From: an uncultured Eubacteriales bacterium
GTDB taxonomy: Bacteria; Bacillota; Clostridia; Peptostreptococcales; Anaerovoracaceae
Direction: 5' to 3'
Assembly: GCA_902790905.1 (NCBI GenBank)
Contig: CADATO010000020.1
Coordinates: 1 to 64,000, forward strand
DNA: 64,000 bases
Shown here in pieces: positions 15,505 through 24,370 of the stretch. Positions within the stretch are counted from its first letter, which is position 1. Every line of letters begins with the position of its first letter. Position numbers and translations under genes: made by a program. The notes under the pieces were generated by a model that was given only the letters and a program-made list of their open reading frames with translations, had not been told where the DNA came from and did not search any database.

Positions 15505-15537
15505 ATATCCCCCGCGTGGGGATATCTGTGCTATACT
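15505..15537 (+). promoter_or_regulatory. Extended -10 promoter with palindromic operator
   Basis: ATATCCCC-CGCGT-GGGGATAT (15505-15525) is a perfect 8-base inverted repeat occupying the -35 position of an extended -10 promoter TGCTATACT (15529-15537). There is no good -35 box. The arrangement suggests control by a dimeric regulator of the isomerase gene 87 bases downstream. Confidence 0.6.
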
Positions 15538-15624
15538 AAATCTGTTAGATATTTAATTAACGAGCCGTGCCTGCCTGGCAGCGGGCAGCGGCATTCAGAA
15601 TGGATGTTTGAAGGAGAGAGCACC

Positions 15625-17037
15625 ATGGCAAATCTGACTGATCGTATTTGCATCATCGGCGGCGGCCCCGCCGGGATTTCGGCTGCAATGTATCTGCAGA
15701 AAAAAGGATATGAGAATTATGAGATCTACGAACGCCTGAACAAGATCGGCGGCAAATGCTACAGCCCGCGGATCGATGTGAACGGGGACAGCCGCACCTA
15801 CGAGACAGGCGCGATCATGGGCGCGATCACTTACCATGCGGTCCATGAAGTCGAAGAGTTCGCCGGCGTCGGTCATGCGGACGGCCCCAACATGCGCCGT
15901 ATGTACCGCGACAAGACCGGCAAGGAGATCTTCCCGTTCGACCCGAAGAAGAATTTCTCGATCGGCAAGATGCTTGGTCTGATGAAGCTAAAGAAGCAGA
16001 TGAAGAAGCTCGTCGAGATCATGGACACCAAGTACAGAGGCTACGACTGCTACTGCCACCGCGGCGTGGCGCAGGGTCGCTACCACGGTCTGTCCAAGGG
16101 GCTGGACGATGCCCTGCAGATGATCGAAGGCGAGAACCCCAACCTGAAAGATCTGGCACTGCCGTTCGATCAGTTCTGCAAACTGAACGGCGTTGAGGAA
16201 GTCATGCGCATCTGGATCGGCCCGTACACCTCCTTCGGTTACGGCTATTTCGATGAGATCCCGGCGGCGTATGTCATGAAGTATCTCGATACGACCACCG
16301 CCATCGAATTCGTCAACATGCGCCTGTGGACCTGGAAAGAAGGCACGCAGTCCATCTACGAGGCGGCGAACAAAAAACTGTACCACCCGGCGCACCTCAA
16401 GACCGAGGTCGTCAAGGTCGAGCGCCCCGCGGAAGGCGAAGAGGGCAAGATCAAAGTCACGATCAAGGACGAGAACGGCGAGCGCGTCGAGGAATTCGAT
16501 CAGCTGATCGTCACGACCCCGCTCGATCACTTTGCGGAATTCGCGGATGCGCGCGACGAGGAGAAAGAACTCTTCGGCAAGATCATCCATGAGAAATATG
16601 TCGACTTCATCGCACGGTTCGGCGAGAAGGCGGGTCCGACCATTTCCGGTTACATCTTTGACAACATGACCGTCGAGCGCCTCGGCCACGCGATGGTCTA
16701 CTACCACAGATGGGAAGACCTGGATGCGGACTGCCCGTGCACGGTCTATGCACTGCGCAACCACATGGGCAGCGAGGATATCCCGTACGACAAGACGATC
16801 GACATGATGATGGACGACATCGCGAAGTGTGGCTTCCCGGCGGAGGAACGCCTGTACGAGCAGGAGTCTTACTACTGCCCGCACGTCAGCCCCGCCGACT
16901 ACGCGGATGGCTGGTACGACAAACTCGAAGACATGCAGGGCAAACAGAACACCTGGTACGCCGGCGAGATCATGAGCTTCGGCGACATGGAAGATACCTG
17001 CGCCGCGTCCAGGGACCTGGTCGACCGCTTCTTCTAA
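15625..17037 (+). CDS. FAD-dependent fatty acid double-bond isomerase-like protein (PAI homologue)
   Basis: A 470-residue flavoprotein starting at 15625 after GAAGGAGAG. The Rossmann motif GGGPAG is at 12-17. Along its length it resembles, as I recall that sequence, the Propionibacterium acnes polyunsaturated fatty acid isomerase (linoleate to t10,c12-CLA). Shared words include IGGKCYSP, YETGAIMG, GYGYFDEIPAAYVMKYLD, WTWKEGTQ, SGYIFDNM, ERLGHAMVYYHRW, HVSPADYADGWY and WYAGEIMSFGD. The usual annotation is amine oxidase/NAD(P)-binding protein. Isomerase activity on linoleate is inferred. The PAI-like overall match is strong, but substrate is untested. Confidence 0.75.
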   Translation: MANLTDRICIIGGGPAGISAAMYLQKKGYENYEIYERLNKIGGKCYSPRIDVNGDSRTYETGAIMGAITYHAVHEVEEFAGVGHADGPNMRRMYRDKTGKEIFPFDPKKNFSIGKMLGLMKLKKQMKKLVEIMDTKYRGYDCYCHRGVAQGRYHGLSKGLDDALQMIEGENPNLKDLALPFDQFCKLNGVEEVMRIWIGPYTSFGYGYFDEIPAAYVMKYLDTTTAIEFVNMRLWTWKEGTQSIYEAANKKLYHPAHLKTEVVKVERPAEGEEGKIKVTIKDENGERVEEFDQLIVTTPLDHFAEFADARDEEKELFGKIIHEKYVDFIARFGEKAGPTISGYIFDNMTVERLGHAMVYYHRWEDLDADCPCTVYALRNHMGSEDIPYDKTIDMMMDDIAKCGFPAEERLYEQESYYCPHVSPADYADGWYDKLEDMQGKQNTWYAGEIMSFGDMEDTCAASRDLVDRFF

Positions 17038-17082
17038 AGACAGAATGCGCCGACTCACGGCCGGCAGGAGTGTATCATTTTA

Positions 17083-17790
17083 ATGAAAGTTATTGAATTA
17101 AAAGAAACCATTACAGCGTCGAACGACAGGGATGCCGAGGTGCTCAGAGAATCGCTCCGGCAGCAGGGCACCCTGCTCATCAACCTGATGGCATCGCCCG
17201 GCGCCGGCAAGACCACCATGCTGGACCGCACGATTCGTGACCTTGGGGGCGCATACCGGATCGGCGTGATGGAGGCGGACATCGACTCCGATGTCGATGC
17301 CGTCAAACTGGCGGCGCTCGGTGTCACGGCGGTCCAGGCGCATACCGATGGCATGTGCCACATGGATGCCGGTATGACCCGCACCGCGCTGGAGGAACTG
17401 GCTGCGGAAGGCGGCCATGATCTGGTGTTCCTCGAGAACGTCGGCAACCTGATCTGTCCGGCGGAGTTCGACACCGGCGCGGGAAAGAACGTCATGATCC
17501 TGAGCGTGCCGGAAGGCGACGACAAACCGCTCAAATACCCGCTCATGTTCACGAAGAGCAATGTGCTGCTCATCAGCAAGACCGATACCATCAGCGTCTT
17601 CGACTTCGATTTTGAAAAGTGCGAGGAGCGCGCCAGAAAGCTCAACCCGGACATCGAGATCTTCCGGGTCTCCGCGAAGACCGGGGACGGGATGGATGCC
17701 TGGGAAGCGTGGCTGAAAGATGCCATAGCGAACTGGAAAGCATCCGGAGCGACAGCTGAAGGAGCGGTGAAGGAGGACAGCCATGCATGA
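17083..17790 (+). CDS. hypB: HypB, GTPase for nickel insertion
   Basis: A 235-residue SIMIBI GTPase with P-loop SPGAGKTT (about 43-50), metal-site GMCHMD and NLICP, and ENVGNLICPAEFDTGAG. HypB with HypA loads nickel into [NiFe]-hydrogenase or other nickel enzymes. The N-terminus lacks the histidine-rich nickel store of some HypBs. The gene overlaps hypA by 8 bases. No hypCDEF or hydrogenase is in the window; the client enzyme is unknown. Confidence 0.92.
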   Translation: MKVIELKETITASNDRDAEVLRESLRQQGTLLINLMASPGAGKTTMLDRTIRDLGGAYRIGVMEADIDSDVDAVKLAALGVTAVQAHTDGMCHMDAGMTRTALEELAAEGGHDLVFLENVGNLICPAEFDTGAGKNVMILSVPEGDDKPLKYPLMFTKSNVLLISKTDTISVFDFDFEKCEERARKLNPDIEIFRVSAKTGDGMDAWEAWLKDAIANWKASGATAEGAVKEDSHA

Positions 17791-18172
17791 GATGGGCATC
17801 GTCATCCACCTCGCGAAAACGCTGGATGAACTCGCCGAGGAGCACCACATCACAAGAATCGGCTCGGTGACGCTGTCGGTAGGGGAAGTCTCCGGGATCG
17901 TGAACGATCTGTTCATCGATGCGTGGGAGTACTTCAAGAAAAAGCACCCCATCCTGAGCGATTCCGAACTCAGGATGGAAGTCATCCCGGCAGTCACGCA
18001 CTGCGACGGCTGCGGGGAAGACTACGAAACAGTTGCCCACGGCAAGATCTGTCCGCACTGCGGCAGCAAGGAGACCTGGCTGATCCAGGGCAACGAGTGC
18101 ATCATCAAGGAAATCGAGGCTGAAACAGCACCGGAGGAAGAGGATCCGGCTGTAGACGGCAGCGATTCCTGA
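17783..18172 (+). CDS. hypA: HypA, nickel metallochaperone
   Basis: A 129-residue protein with N-terminal MHEMG (His2 and the amino terminus bind nickel) and a zinc ribbon CDGCG...CPHCG. This matches HypA/HybF, with an acidic tail longer than usual. It starts inside the 3' end of hypB after AAGGAGGACAG. It delivers nickel to HypB or to the target enzyme. Its final codons contain one of the rare coding copies of GCGATTCC (18162-18169). Confidence 0.92.
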   Translation: MHEMGIVIHLAKTLDELAEEHHITRIGSVTLSVGEVSGIVNDLFIDAWEYFKKKHPILSDSELRMEVIPAVTHCDGCGEDYETVAHGKICPHCGSKETWLIQGNECIIKEIEAETAPEEEDPAVDGSDS

Positions 18173-18213
18173 ACATAGCCCGGTAATGGAGAATTCAAGG
18201 AGAGGAGAAGGCT

Positions 18214-21120
18214 ATGCCCGAAATATATCGGAAGAAAAAAGAAACGATCTCCAAGTATGAAGGAGAACCGCTGCAGAAGAAGTATGCCAAACTGGCAGGC
18301 AAGATCACGGACAACGTGAAGAACAAACTGCGCGGCGTCAAGTCCACGGACCCCGAATACTGGGGGCTGCGCGAGATCCTGACCGAAGATGAGGTCGATG
18401 TCCTGCTCACGCTCAAACTGCGCAAGTGGTACACCGCCGATCAGATTTACGAGAAGAACAAGAAACAGTTCTCCAGAGAGAAGATCGACGAACTGCTGTG
18501 GCAGATGTCGGTCCACGGTATCCTGGAATACGACTACGGCGATCATTACGATGACAACGGCCCGACACAGGAAAAGGATCCGTCCGAGATCCGGTACCGG
18601 CTGTCGTTCTTCGTGCCCGGCAGCGCGGAGCTGTTCAACTCGTCGCAGGACAGAGTCGACGCCAACCCGCCGGTCGCTTCGTTCTTTGAGCGCATGACCT
18701 TCCTGCCGCTGGAGGACATCACCCCGATGGTCCGTCCGGGCGGCGACGGGATCGGCATGCATGTCATCCCGGTCGAGAAGGAAGTCAGCATGCACAGCGA
18801 GGCGCTCAACATCGAGAAGATCTCGTACTGGCTCAAGAAATACGAAGGCCACATCTCCGCCGGCATCTGCTCGTGTCGCTACTCCAGAGCCAAGCTCGGC
18901 GAGGGCTGCACGGATGATGAGAACGACTGGTGCGTCCAGGTCGGCGACATGGCGGACTACACGGTCGAGACCGGTCGTGCGCACTACATCACGACCGAGG
19001 AAGCGCTCGAGATCTTCCGCCGCGCCGAGGAGAACGGTTACGTGCACCAGACGACCAACATCGACGGCGAGGACCACATCTTCGACATCTGCAACTGCAA
19101 CCCGCAGATCTGCAACGCGCTGCGCACCTCGCAGCTGTACAACACGCGCAACCTGTCCAAGAGCGCGTACACGGCAGAGGTCGACAAAGAGAAGTGCGTC
19201 GCCTGCAACCGCTGCGTAGAAGTCTGCCCGGCCGGCGCGATCAAGCTCGGCCAGAAGCTCTGCAAGGCGGATGGCAGCGAAGTCGAATATCCCAAGCAGA
19301 TCCTCCCGGACAAGATCCGCTGGGGCAAGTATGCCTGGGATGAGAACTACAGAGACAACAACAGGGTCAACACCCATAAGACCGGCTCGTCGCCCTGTAA
19401 GGCGGCGTGCCCGGCACATGTCCCGGTCCAGGGTTACCTCAAGATGGCCAAGGAAGGCCGTTACGACGAGGCGCTCGCTCTGATCAAGCGCGAGAATCCG
19501 TTCCCTGCGATCTGCGGCCGCGTCTGCAACAAGAAGTGTGAAGACGCCTGCACCAGAGGCAAGATCGACGCACCGGTCTCGATCGACGAGGTCAAGAAAT
19601 TCCTCGCGGAGCGCGACCTGCACGCGGAGACGCGCTATGTGCCGAAGAAGATCATCAACAACCTCACCGGCGAATGGCCGCAGAAGATCGCCATCATCGG
19701 CGCGGGCCCGGCAGGTCTGTCCTGTGCGTACTACCTCGCATCGCGCGGGTATTCCCCGACGGTCTTCGAAAAGCATGAGAAGCCGGGCGGCATGATGACC
19801 TATGGCATCCCGACCTTCAAACTGGCGAAGGATGTCATCGACGCCGAAATCGACGTGATCCGTCAGCTGGGTGTCGAGATCCGCTGCGGCGTTGAAGTCG
19901 GCAAGGACGTCACCATCGAGCAGCTGAAGGAAGAAGGCTATCAGGCGTTCTACATCGCGATCGGCTGCCAGGGCGGCAGACTCCCCGGCGTTCCGAACGA
20001 AACGGCGGAGGGGACCGACTTCGCGGTGCATTTCCTCAAGGAAGCGCTCAGCGACCCGGACCAGAAATACGACGGCAACGTCGTGATCGTCGGCGGCGGC
20101 AACGTCGCAATCGACTGCGCGAGGACCGCGCACCGGTTCCGCCCGGACAGCGTCAGCATGTACTGCCTGGAATCCAGAGAGACCATGCCGGCGTCCAAAC
20201 AGGAAATCGCCGAGGCAGAGGAAGAAGATATCCGCATCGAGCCCGGCTGGGGGCCGAAGGAAGTCCTCGTCGATGAGAAGGGGCATGTGAACGGCATCGT
20301 CTTCAAGCGCTGTCTGTCCACGATCGATCCGGTGACGGGTGCCTTCTCGCCGAAGTATGATGAAGAGGAAACCATCACCGTGCCGGCGGACCGCATCGTC
20401 TTTGCGATCGGCCAGGCGGTCGAGTGGGGCGGCCTGCTCGAAGGCACGGGTGTCACGTTCTCCCGCGGCACCTGGCCTGCAGCCGACAAGTTCACCTATC
20501 AGACGGAAGATCCGGCGGTCTTCGTGGGCGGCGATGTCTTCACCGGCCCGAAGTTCGTCATCGATGCGATCGGGCAGGGGCATGAGGCGGCAGAATCGCT
20601 GGCCAGATTCGTTTCCGAGAACAATGTCCCGCAGACGATCGGACGCGACAGACGCTTCTTCAAACCGCTCGACACCGACGACATCACAGTTCCGTCCTAC
20701 GACCATGCGGGCAGACAGGAACCGGAGATCGAGCAGATCGAGGATCCGAGCCACTCCTTTTACGATCCACGCAGGATCCTCACCGAGGAGCAGGTAAAGT
20801 GCGAAGCATCCAGATGCCTCAGCTGCGGTATGACCATCGTCGATGAAAACCGCTGCATCGGCTGCGGCCTTTGCACGACGCGGTGTGAATTCGACGCGAT
20901 CCACCTGAAGCGCGACCATCCGGAAATGACCGACTACCGTGCAGCGGAGAAGAAGGTCACCGGCCTGCTCTCGTACGCTGTCCCGCGTGCGGTCAAGATC
21001 GTCCTCAACAGCGGCTCCAAAGACGCGAAGGAAATGCGTGCAAAGCGCAAGGAATTCAAGAAGGATCCGAACAAGCCGCACACCGGCAATGCGATCAATA
21101 CGGAAGATCTGATGAAGTAA
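18214..21120 (+). CDS. Large Fe-S/FAD oxidoreductase (GltD-like, 968 residues)
   Basis: Domain order: winged-helix-like N-terminus (about 55-110); a cysteine-rich region with CSCRYSRAKLGEGC and CNCNPQIC; a 4Fe-4S motif CVACNRCVEVCP (about 330); a GltD-type N-terminal Fe-S domain (CKAACPAHVPVQGYLKMA, CGRVCNKKCEDAC). Then come FAD (IIGAGPAGLSCAYYLASRGY) and NADPH (VVIVGGGNVAIDCA) sites and a C-terminal ferredoxin motif (CIGCGLCTTRCEFDAI). GltB is not nearby, so this is probably an electron-transfer or bifurcating-type oxidoreductase rather than glutamate synthase. AAGGAGAGGAGAAGG precedes the start. A terminator follows. Confidence 0.85.
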   Translation: MPEIYRKKKETISKYEGEPLQKKYAKLAGKITDNVKNKLRGVKSTDPEYWGLREILTEDEVDVLLTLKLRKWYTADQIYEKNKKQFSREKIDELLWQMSVHGILEYDYGDHYDDNGPTQEKDPSEIRYRLSFFVPGSAELFNSSQDRVDANPPVASFFERMTFLPLEDITPMVRPGGDGIGMHVIPVEKEVSMHSEALNIEKISYWLKKYEGHISAGICSCRYSRAKLGEGCTDDENDWCVQVGDMADYTVETGRAHYITTEEALEIFRRAEENGYVHQTTNIDGEDHIFDICNCNPQICNALRTSQLYNTRNLSKSAYTAEVDKEKCVACNRCVEVCPAGAIKLGQKLCKADGSEVEYPKQILPDKIRWGKYAWDENYRDNNRVNTHKTGSSPCKAACPAHVPVQGYLKMAKEGRYDEALALIKRENPFPAICGRVCNKKCEDACTRGKIDAPVSIDEVKKFLAERDLHAETRYVPKKIINNLTGEWPQKIAIIGAGPAGLSCAYYLASRGYSPTVFEKHEKPGGMMTYGIPTFKLAKDVIDAEIDVIRQLGVEIRCGVEVGKDVTIEQLKEEGYQAFYIAIGCQGGRLPGVPNETAEGTDFAVHFLKEALSDPDQKYDGNVVIVGGGNVAIDCARTAHRFRPDSVSMYCLESRETMPASKQEIAEAEEEDIRIEPGWGPKEVLVDEKGHVNGIVFKRCLSTIDPVTGAFSPKYDEEETITVPADRIVFAIGQAVEWGGLLEGTGVTFSRGTWPAADKFTYQTEDPAVFVGGDVFTGPKFVIDAIGQGHEAAESLARFVSENNVPQTIGRDRRFFKPLDTDDITVPSYDHAGRQEPEIEQIEDPSHSFYDPRRILTEEQVKCEASRCLSCGMTIVDENRCIGCGLCTTRCEFDAIHLKRDHPEMTDYRAAEKKVTGLLSYAVPRAVKIVLNSGSKDAKEMRAKRKEFKKDPNKPHTGNAINTEDLMK

Positions 21121-21156
21121 CTGCGCGCTGCAGGTGCAGGTTGGAAAAAGACAAAG

Positions 21157-21182
21157 AGCCCCGCTCCGTGCGGGGCTTTTTC
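21157..21182 (+). terminator. Terminator of the isomerase-hypBA-oxidoreductase unit
   Basis: AGCCCCGC-tccgt-GCGGGGCT followed by TTTTTC, 37 bases after the stop codon. Confidence 0.85.
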
Positions 21183-21254
21183 TGTGCGCGCTGCGTGCGG
21201 CCGGCAGTATGCCTGAAAGCGGGGATATTACTCATATTTTACACTCGGCGGGGG

Positions 21255-21282
21255 TTGCAACTAATAACCTATGTGATATACT
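21255..21282 (+). promoter_or_regulatory. Promoter of cobalamin riboswitch copy 2
   Basis: TTGCAA (21255-21260), a 16-base spacer and TATACT (21277-21282), directly before the aptamer. Confidence 0.65.
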
Positions 21283-21289
21283 TGTTAAG

Positions 21290-21580
21290 GTTGCGGGCAA
21301 CAGGTGTCCGCAACTGCAATGAATACAATATCTGCAGGTGCCGGCGGAGCGATTCCTTAAAGAATCTCAGCGCCGGATAATAGGGAAACAGGTGTAAGGC
21401 CTGTGCGAACTCGTCACTGTATGCAGACCGTTGCAGCCACTTGAGCCACTGGGAAACTGGGAAGGCGGTATGTGACCATGGTCTGTGAGCCAGGAAACCT
21501 GCCTGCGGAAATGTGGACAGCGCCAGACAATGCTGTCCCGGCCACGAGTAACTGGCGGGTAAATACTGATTGAAAACTGA
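21290..21580 (+). ncRNA. Cobalamin (B12) riboswitch, copy 2
   Basis: Same aptamer as copy 1, with B12-box AGCCAGGAAACCTGCCTGC at about 21489-21507 and the AATAGGGAA/GGTGTAAG/CCTGTGCGAACTCGTCACTGT core. A terminator at 21602-21638 precedes the ribosome site of cbiK. High cobalamin should shut off this chelatase gene and possibly the lipoprotein after it. Confidence 0.92.
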
Positions 21581-21601
21581 TCCCTATCAGGCATTTTTCA
21601 T

Positions 21602-21638
21602 GAGGCCTTTGCTCCGCTGAGAGCAGAGGTCTTTTGTA
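21602..21638 (+). terminator. Expression-platform terminator of riboswitch copy 2
   Basis: GAGGCCTTTGCTCC pairs with GAGCAGAGGTC and is followed by TTTTGT, 40 bases before the cbiK start. Confidence 0.75.
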
Positions 21639-21677
21639 TTCAATCAGTTATATTTTCAAGAAAGGGGTTTTACTACA

Positions 21678-22910
21678 ATGAAACATCTCAAGAAAAGTAT
21701 CCTCATTCTGCTGGCGATGATTTTCGCGATGAGCATGGTCATGGTCGGCTGCGGCTCTTCCTCCGAAGAAGCTTCTGCAGCTGGCAGCAGCGCAGCTGTC
21801 TCCGACGAAGAAGCGGCAGCAGCTGTTGACGAACTGATCGCAGCGATCCAGGTCCAGGAGTACACCGAGGACACCGAAGCACAGTGCAAGGCAGCGAAAG
21901 AAGCATGGGATGCACTGACTGACGCACAGAAAGAACTGGTCGAAGAAGGCGACTACTTCGCAAGAGACACCGGTGATGCTTCTGCTGACGATCCGCTCAA
22001 CCAGGATGAGATCGGCGAGAAGGAACTGCTGGTCGTCAGCTTTGGTACTTCCTTCAACGACAGCCGTGTCAACGACATCGGCGGCGTTGAGAAGGCTCTG
22101 CAGGAAGCGTATCCGGACTGGTCCGTCAGAAGAGCGTTCACTGCACAGATCATCATCAATCACATCTGGGCGCGTGACGGCGAAGTCATCGACAACGTTG
22201 ATCAGGCTCTCCAGCGTGCAGTTGACAATGGCGTCAAACAGCTCGTTATCCAGCCGACCCACCTCATGCATGGTGCTGAGTACGACGAACTGATGGAGTC
22301 TGTTGATCAGTACAAAGACAAGTTCGAGTCCGTCGAAGTTGCGGAGCCGCTGCTCGGTGAAGTCGGTGCGGATGCTTCCACCATCAACGCGGACAAGGAA
22401 GCGGCTGCGAAGGCTGTCGTTGCTGAGGCTGCCAAGGTCGCAGGCTTTGACTCCGTCGAAGCGATGGATCAGGATGGCACTGCACTCGTTCTGATGGGCC
22501 ACGGCACTTCCCACGAAGCGAACGTCACCTATGACCAACTGCAGGAACAGATGAAGCAGCTTGGCTACAAGAACGTCTTCATCGGAACTGTTGAAGGCAA
22601 CCCTGCAGACACTGCTCTGCCGGAAGTCAAGAAGGCTGTTGAAGCAGCCGGCTACACCAAGGTCATCATTCGTCCGATGATGGTCGTTGCCGGTGACCAT
22701 GCCAACAACGACATGGCGGCTGACGAAGAAGGTTCCTGGTACTATGGCTTTGTCAACGGCGGCGAATTCGAAGTCGAAGGCGCTGACGAACCGGTTGACA
22801 TCGGTGCCGGCTTTGGTGCTGACAACGTCACCTGCCAGATCGAAGGTCTCGGCCGCATCGCGGACATCCAGAAGATGTACGTTGAGCATGCAGGCGCTGT
22901 CATCAAATAA
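21678..22910 (+). CDS. cbiK: Lipoprotein sirohydrochlorin cobaltochelatase (CbiK type)
   Basis: A 410-residue protein: lipoprotein signal with lipobox Cys25, an acidic helical segment (about 40-110), then a CbiK chelatase domain (LLVVSFGTSFNDSR onward). The metal-site histidines are His275 (LMGHGTSHEAN) and His341 (VVAGDHANNDM). CbiK inserts Co(II) into sirohydrochlorin in the anaerobic B12 pathway. Here it should sit outside the membrane, as known for Desulfovibrio CbiKp, so the substrate may instead be an external tetrapyrrole or nickel/iron handling. The cobalamin riboswitch upstream ties it to B12 status. AAGAAAGGGG precedes the ATG. Confidence 0.88.
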   Translation: MKHLKKSILILLAMIFAMSMVMVGCGSSSEEASAAGSSAAVSDEEAAAAVDELIAAIQVQEYTEDTEAQCKAAKEAWDALTDAQKELVEEGDYFARDTGDASADDPLNQDEIGEKELLVVSFGTSFNDSRVNDIGGVEKALQEAYPDWSVRRAFTAQIIINHIWARDGEVIDNVDQALQRAVDNGVKQLVIQPTHLMHGAEYDELMESVDQYKDKFESVEVAEPLLGEVGADASTINADKEAAAKAVVAEAAKVAGFDSVEAMDQDGTALVLMGHGTSHEANVTYDQLQEQMKQLGYKNVFIGTVEGNPADTALPEVKKAVEAAGYTKVIIRPMMVVAGDHANNDMAADEEGSWYYGFVNGGEFEVEGADEPVDIGAGFGADNVTCQIEGLGRIADIQKMYVEHAGAVIK

Positions 22911-22924
22911 GAGCAGCGTCAAAG

Positions 22925-22993
22925 CTTGTACCTCCATAAAGTACAAGAGAACTTGATAGAGTCTGTGCCCGGCGGTATGATACTGCCGGGCAC
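22925..22993 (+). terminator. Two hairpins after cbiK
   Basis: CTTGTAC-N9-GTACAAG (22925-22947) and a stronger GTGCCCGGC...GCCGGGCAC (22965-22993). Neither is followed by a clear T-run, so they may only reduce read-through into the next gene or protect the upstream transcript. Confidence 0.4.
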
Positions 22994-23092
22994 TGCCTTA
23001 TATGTCCGCAGGCGGTAGGGTCGCGCTGTGCCGGCCGCGGATGCGGGCGCCGAAAACAAATGATGAAAACAGCGCATCATATAGGAAAGTAA

Positions 23093-23980
23093 GTGCGAAA
23101 GATGAAAAACAAAAGACTACTGACAATGATCCTGGCAGTCCTGACGATGGTCATGTTCACGTTCGCGGGCTGCGGCGGCAGCGCGGAAGACAGTGCGGAT
23201 AATGGCAATGCGGCAGCTGCCAACGAATACGGCCTTGAAGACGGTACGTATGTCGTGACATTCACAACGGACAACAACATGTTCCACATCAACGAGGCGT
23301 ACAACGATCAGGCGATCATGACTGTGGAGGGCGGCGAGATGACCGTCCACGTCACCCTGCAGTCCAAGAAGATCGTCAACCTGTTCTACGGACTGGCTGA
23401 GGATGCGCAGAAGGACGGGGCGGAACTGATCGAACCGACGACGGATACCGTCACCTACAGCGACGGCTACACGGATGAAGTTTACGGCTTTGACGTTCCG
23501 GTTCCGGCCATCGATGAAGAGTTCGATCTGGCGCTGCTCGGCACAAAGGGCAAGTGGTATGACCACAAGGTCAAGGTTTCCAACCCGGTGCCCGGTGATG
23601 AGATCCCGGTTGCCGGCGCAGAGAGCGACGGAGATGCAGCCGATGCAGCAGCAGAGCCGGTCGCAGCGGACCTTGCTGACGGCGAGTACAGTGTCAATGT
23701 CGCGATGGAAGGCGGCAGCGGCAAGGCGTCGATCACCAGCCCTGCGAAATACGTCGTGGAGAACGGCAAAGGCACACTGACCGTCGAGTGGTCGAGCGAG
23801 AACTACGACTACATGCTCGTGGACGGGGAGAAGTTCCTGCCGGTCAACACGGAAGGCAACTCTGTCTTCGAGATCCCGGTTGCAACGCCGGATGCACCGT
23901 TCACTGTTGTTGGCGATACGACGGCGATGAGCCAGCCGCACGAGATCGAATACACCCTGACGCTCTCCATGGCGAAGTAG
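23093..23980 (+). CDS. Surface lipoprotein with two NEAT-like beta domains
   Basis: A 295-residue lipoprotein (lipobox FAGC) with two beta-rich repeats: DGTYVVTFTTDNNMFHINEA... (about 44-165) and DGEYSVNVAMEGGSG...VENGKGTLTVEWSSENYDYM (about 200-295). The layout resembles NEAT or related tetrapyrrole-binding surface domains; this is a weak inference. GTG start after ATAGGAAAG. It follows the riboswitch-controlled chelatase by about 180 bases, so binding of a cobalamin, haem or related precursor is plausible. A terminator follows at 24030. Confidence 0.6.
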   Translation: MRKMKNKRLLTMILAVLTMVMFTFAGCGGSAEDSADNGNAAAANEYGLEDGTYVVTFTTDNNMFHINEAYNDQAIMTVEGGEMTVHVTLQSKKIVNLFYGLAEDAQKDGAELIEPTTDTVTYSDGYTDEVYGFDVPVPAIDEEFDLALLGTKGKWYDHKVKVSNPVPGDEIPVAGAESDGDAADAAAEPVAADLADGEYSVNVAMEGGSGKASITSPAKYVVENGKGTLTVEWSSENYDYMLVDGEKFLPVNTEGNSVFEIPVATPDAPFTVVGDTTAMSQPHEIEYTLTLSMAK

Positions 23981-24029
23981 TGTCAGCGGATAAAGAGCAC
24001 AACAAACAGCAAACAATCTACTGCATAGA

Positions 24030-24061
24030 GCCGCCGGCGGAGTGTCCGCCAGCGGTTTTTT
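24030..24061 (+). terminator. Terminator after the NEAT-like lipoprotein gene
   Basis: CCGC-c-GGCGGA-gtg-TCCGCC-a-GCGG followed by TTTTTTG. Confidence 0.8.
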
Positions 24062-24370
24062 GTTTGGCATTTACAGCTGCATCGGCTTTGCTCTTTGATG
24101 GCTTTGGGTGCGTCATACTTGTTTTCATCAACAGCCTAAAATTGTTAAAAATGTGACGGATTTTGTGACGCTTCCGGCGTCAGAATGAGGGCGTGGTAGT
24201 ATAGAGTTTTGTATGTGACGGACACGATCCAGCCCGTCGCATTTTTGCGCCTTTGAAAACAACTAATTGATGTCTCATAAACGCTCGAAAATTGTATAAC
24301 CTGGTAGCAGACAATCATTCAAAGCACAACTTCATGAGTGCTTAAATACCAAAAAATTAGTCGAAGGTAC
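24062..24370. other. Gene-free region with hairpins
   Basis: No supportable gene. GACGC-ttccg-GCGTC lies at about 24168-24182. A terminator-like TGTGACGG...CCGTCGCATTTTT lies at 24214-24247, but no gene obviously feeds it; a small RNA is possible. The rest is AT-rich upstream sequence of the adhesin promoter. Confidence 0.35.

Noticed and set aside
18022..21081. Long antisense open frame of about 1019 codons opposite the Fe-S/FAD oxidoreductase
   Set aside because: It mirrors the GC-rich codon structure of the real gene, gives a compositionally odd V/A/D/R-rich product, and has no motifs or ribosome site.
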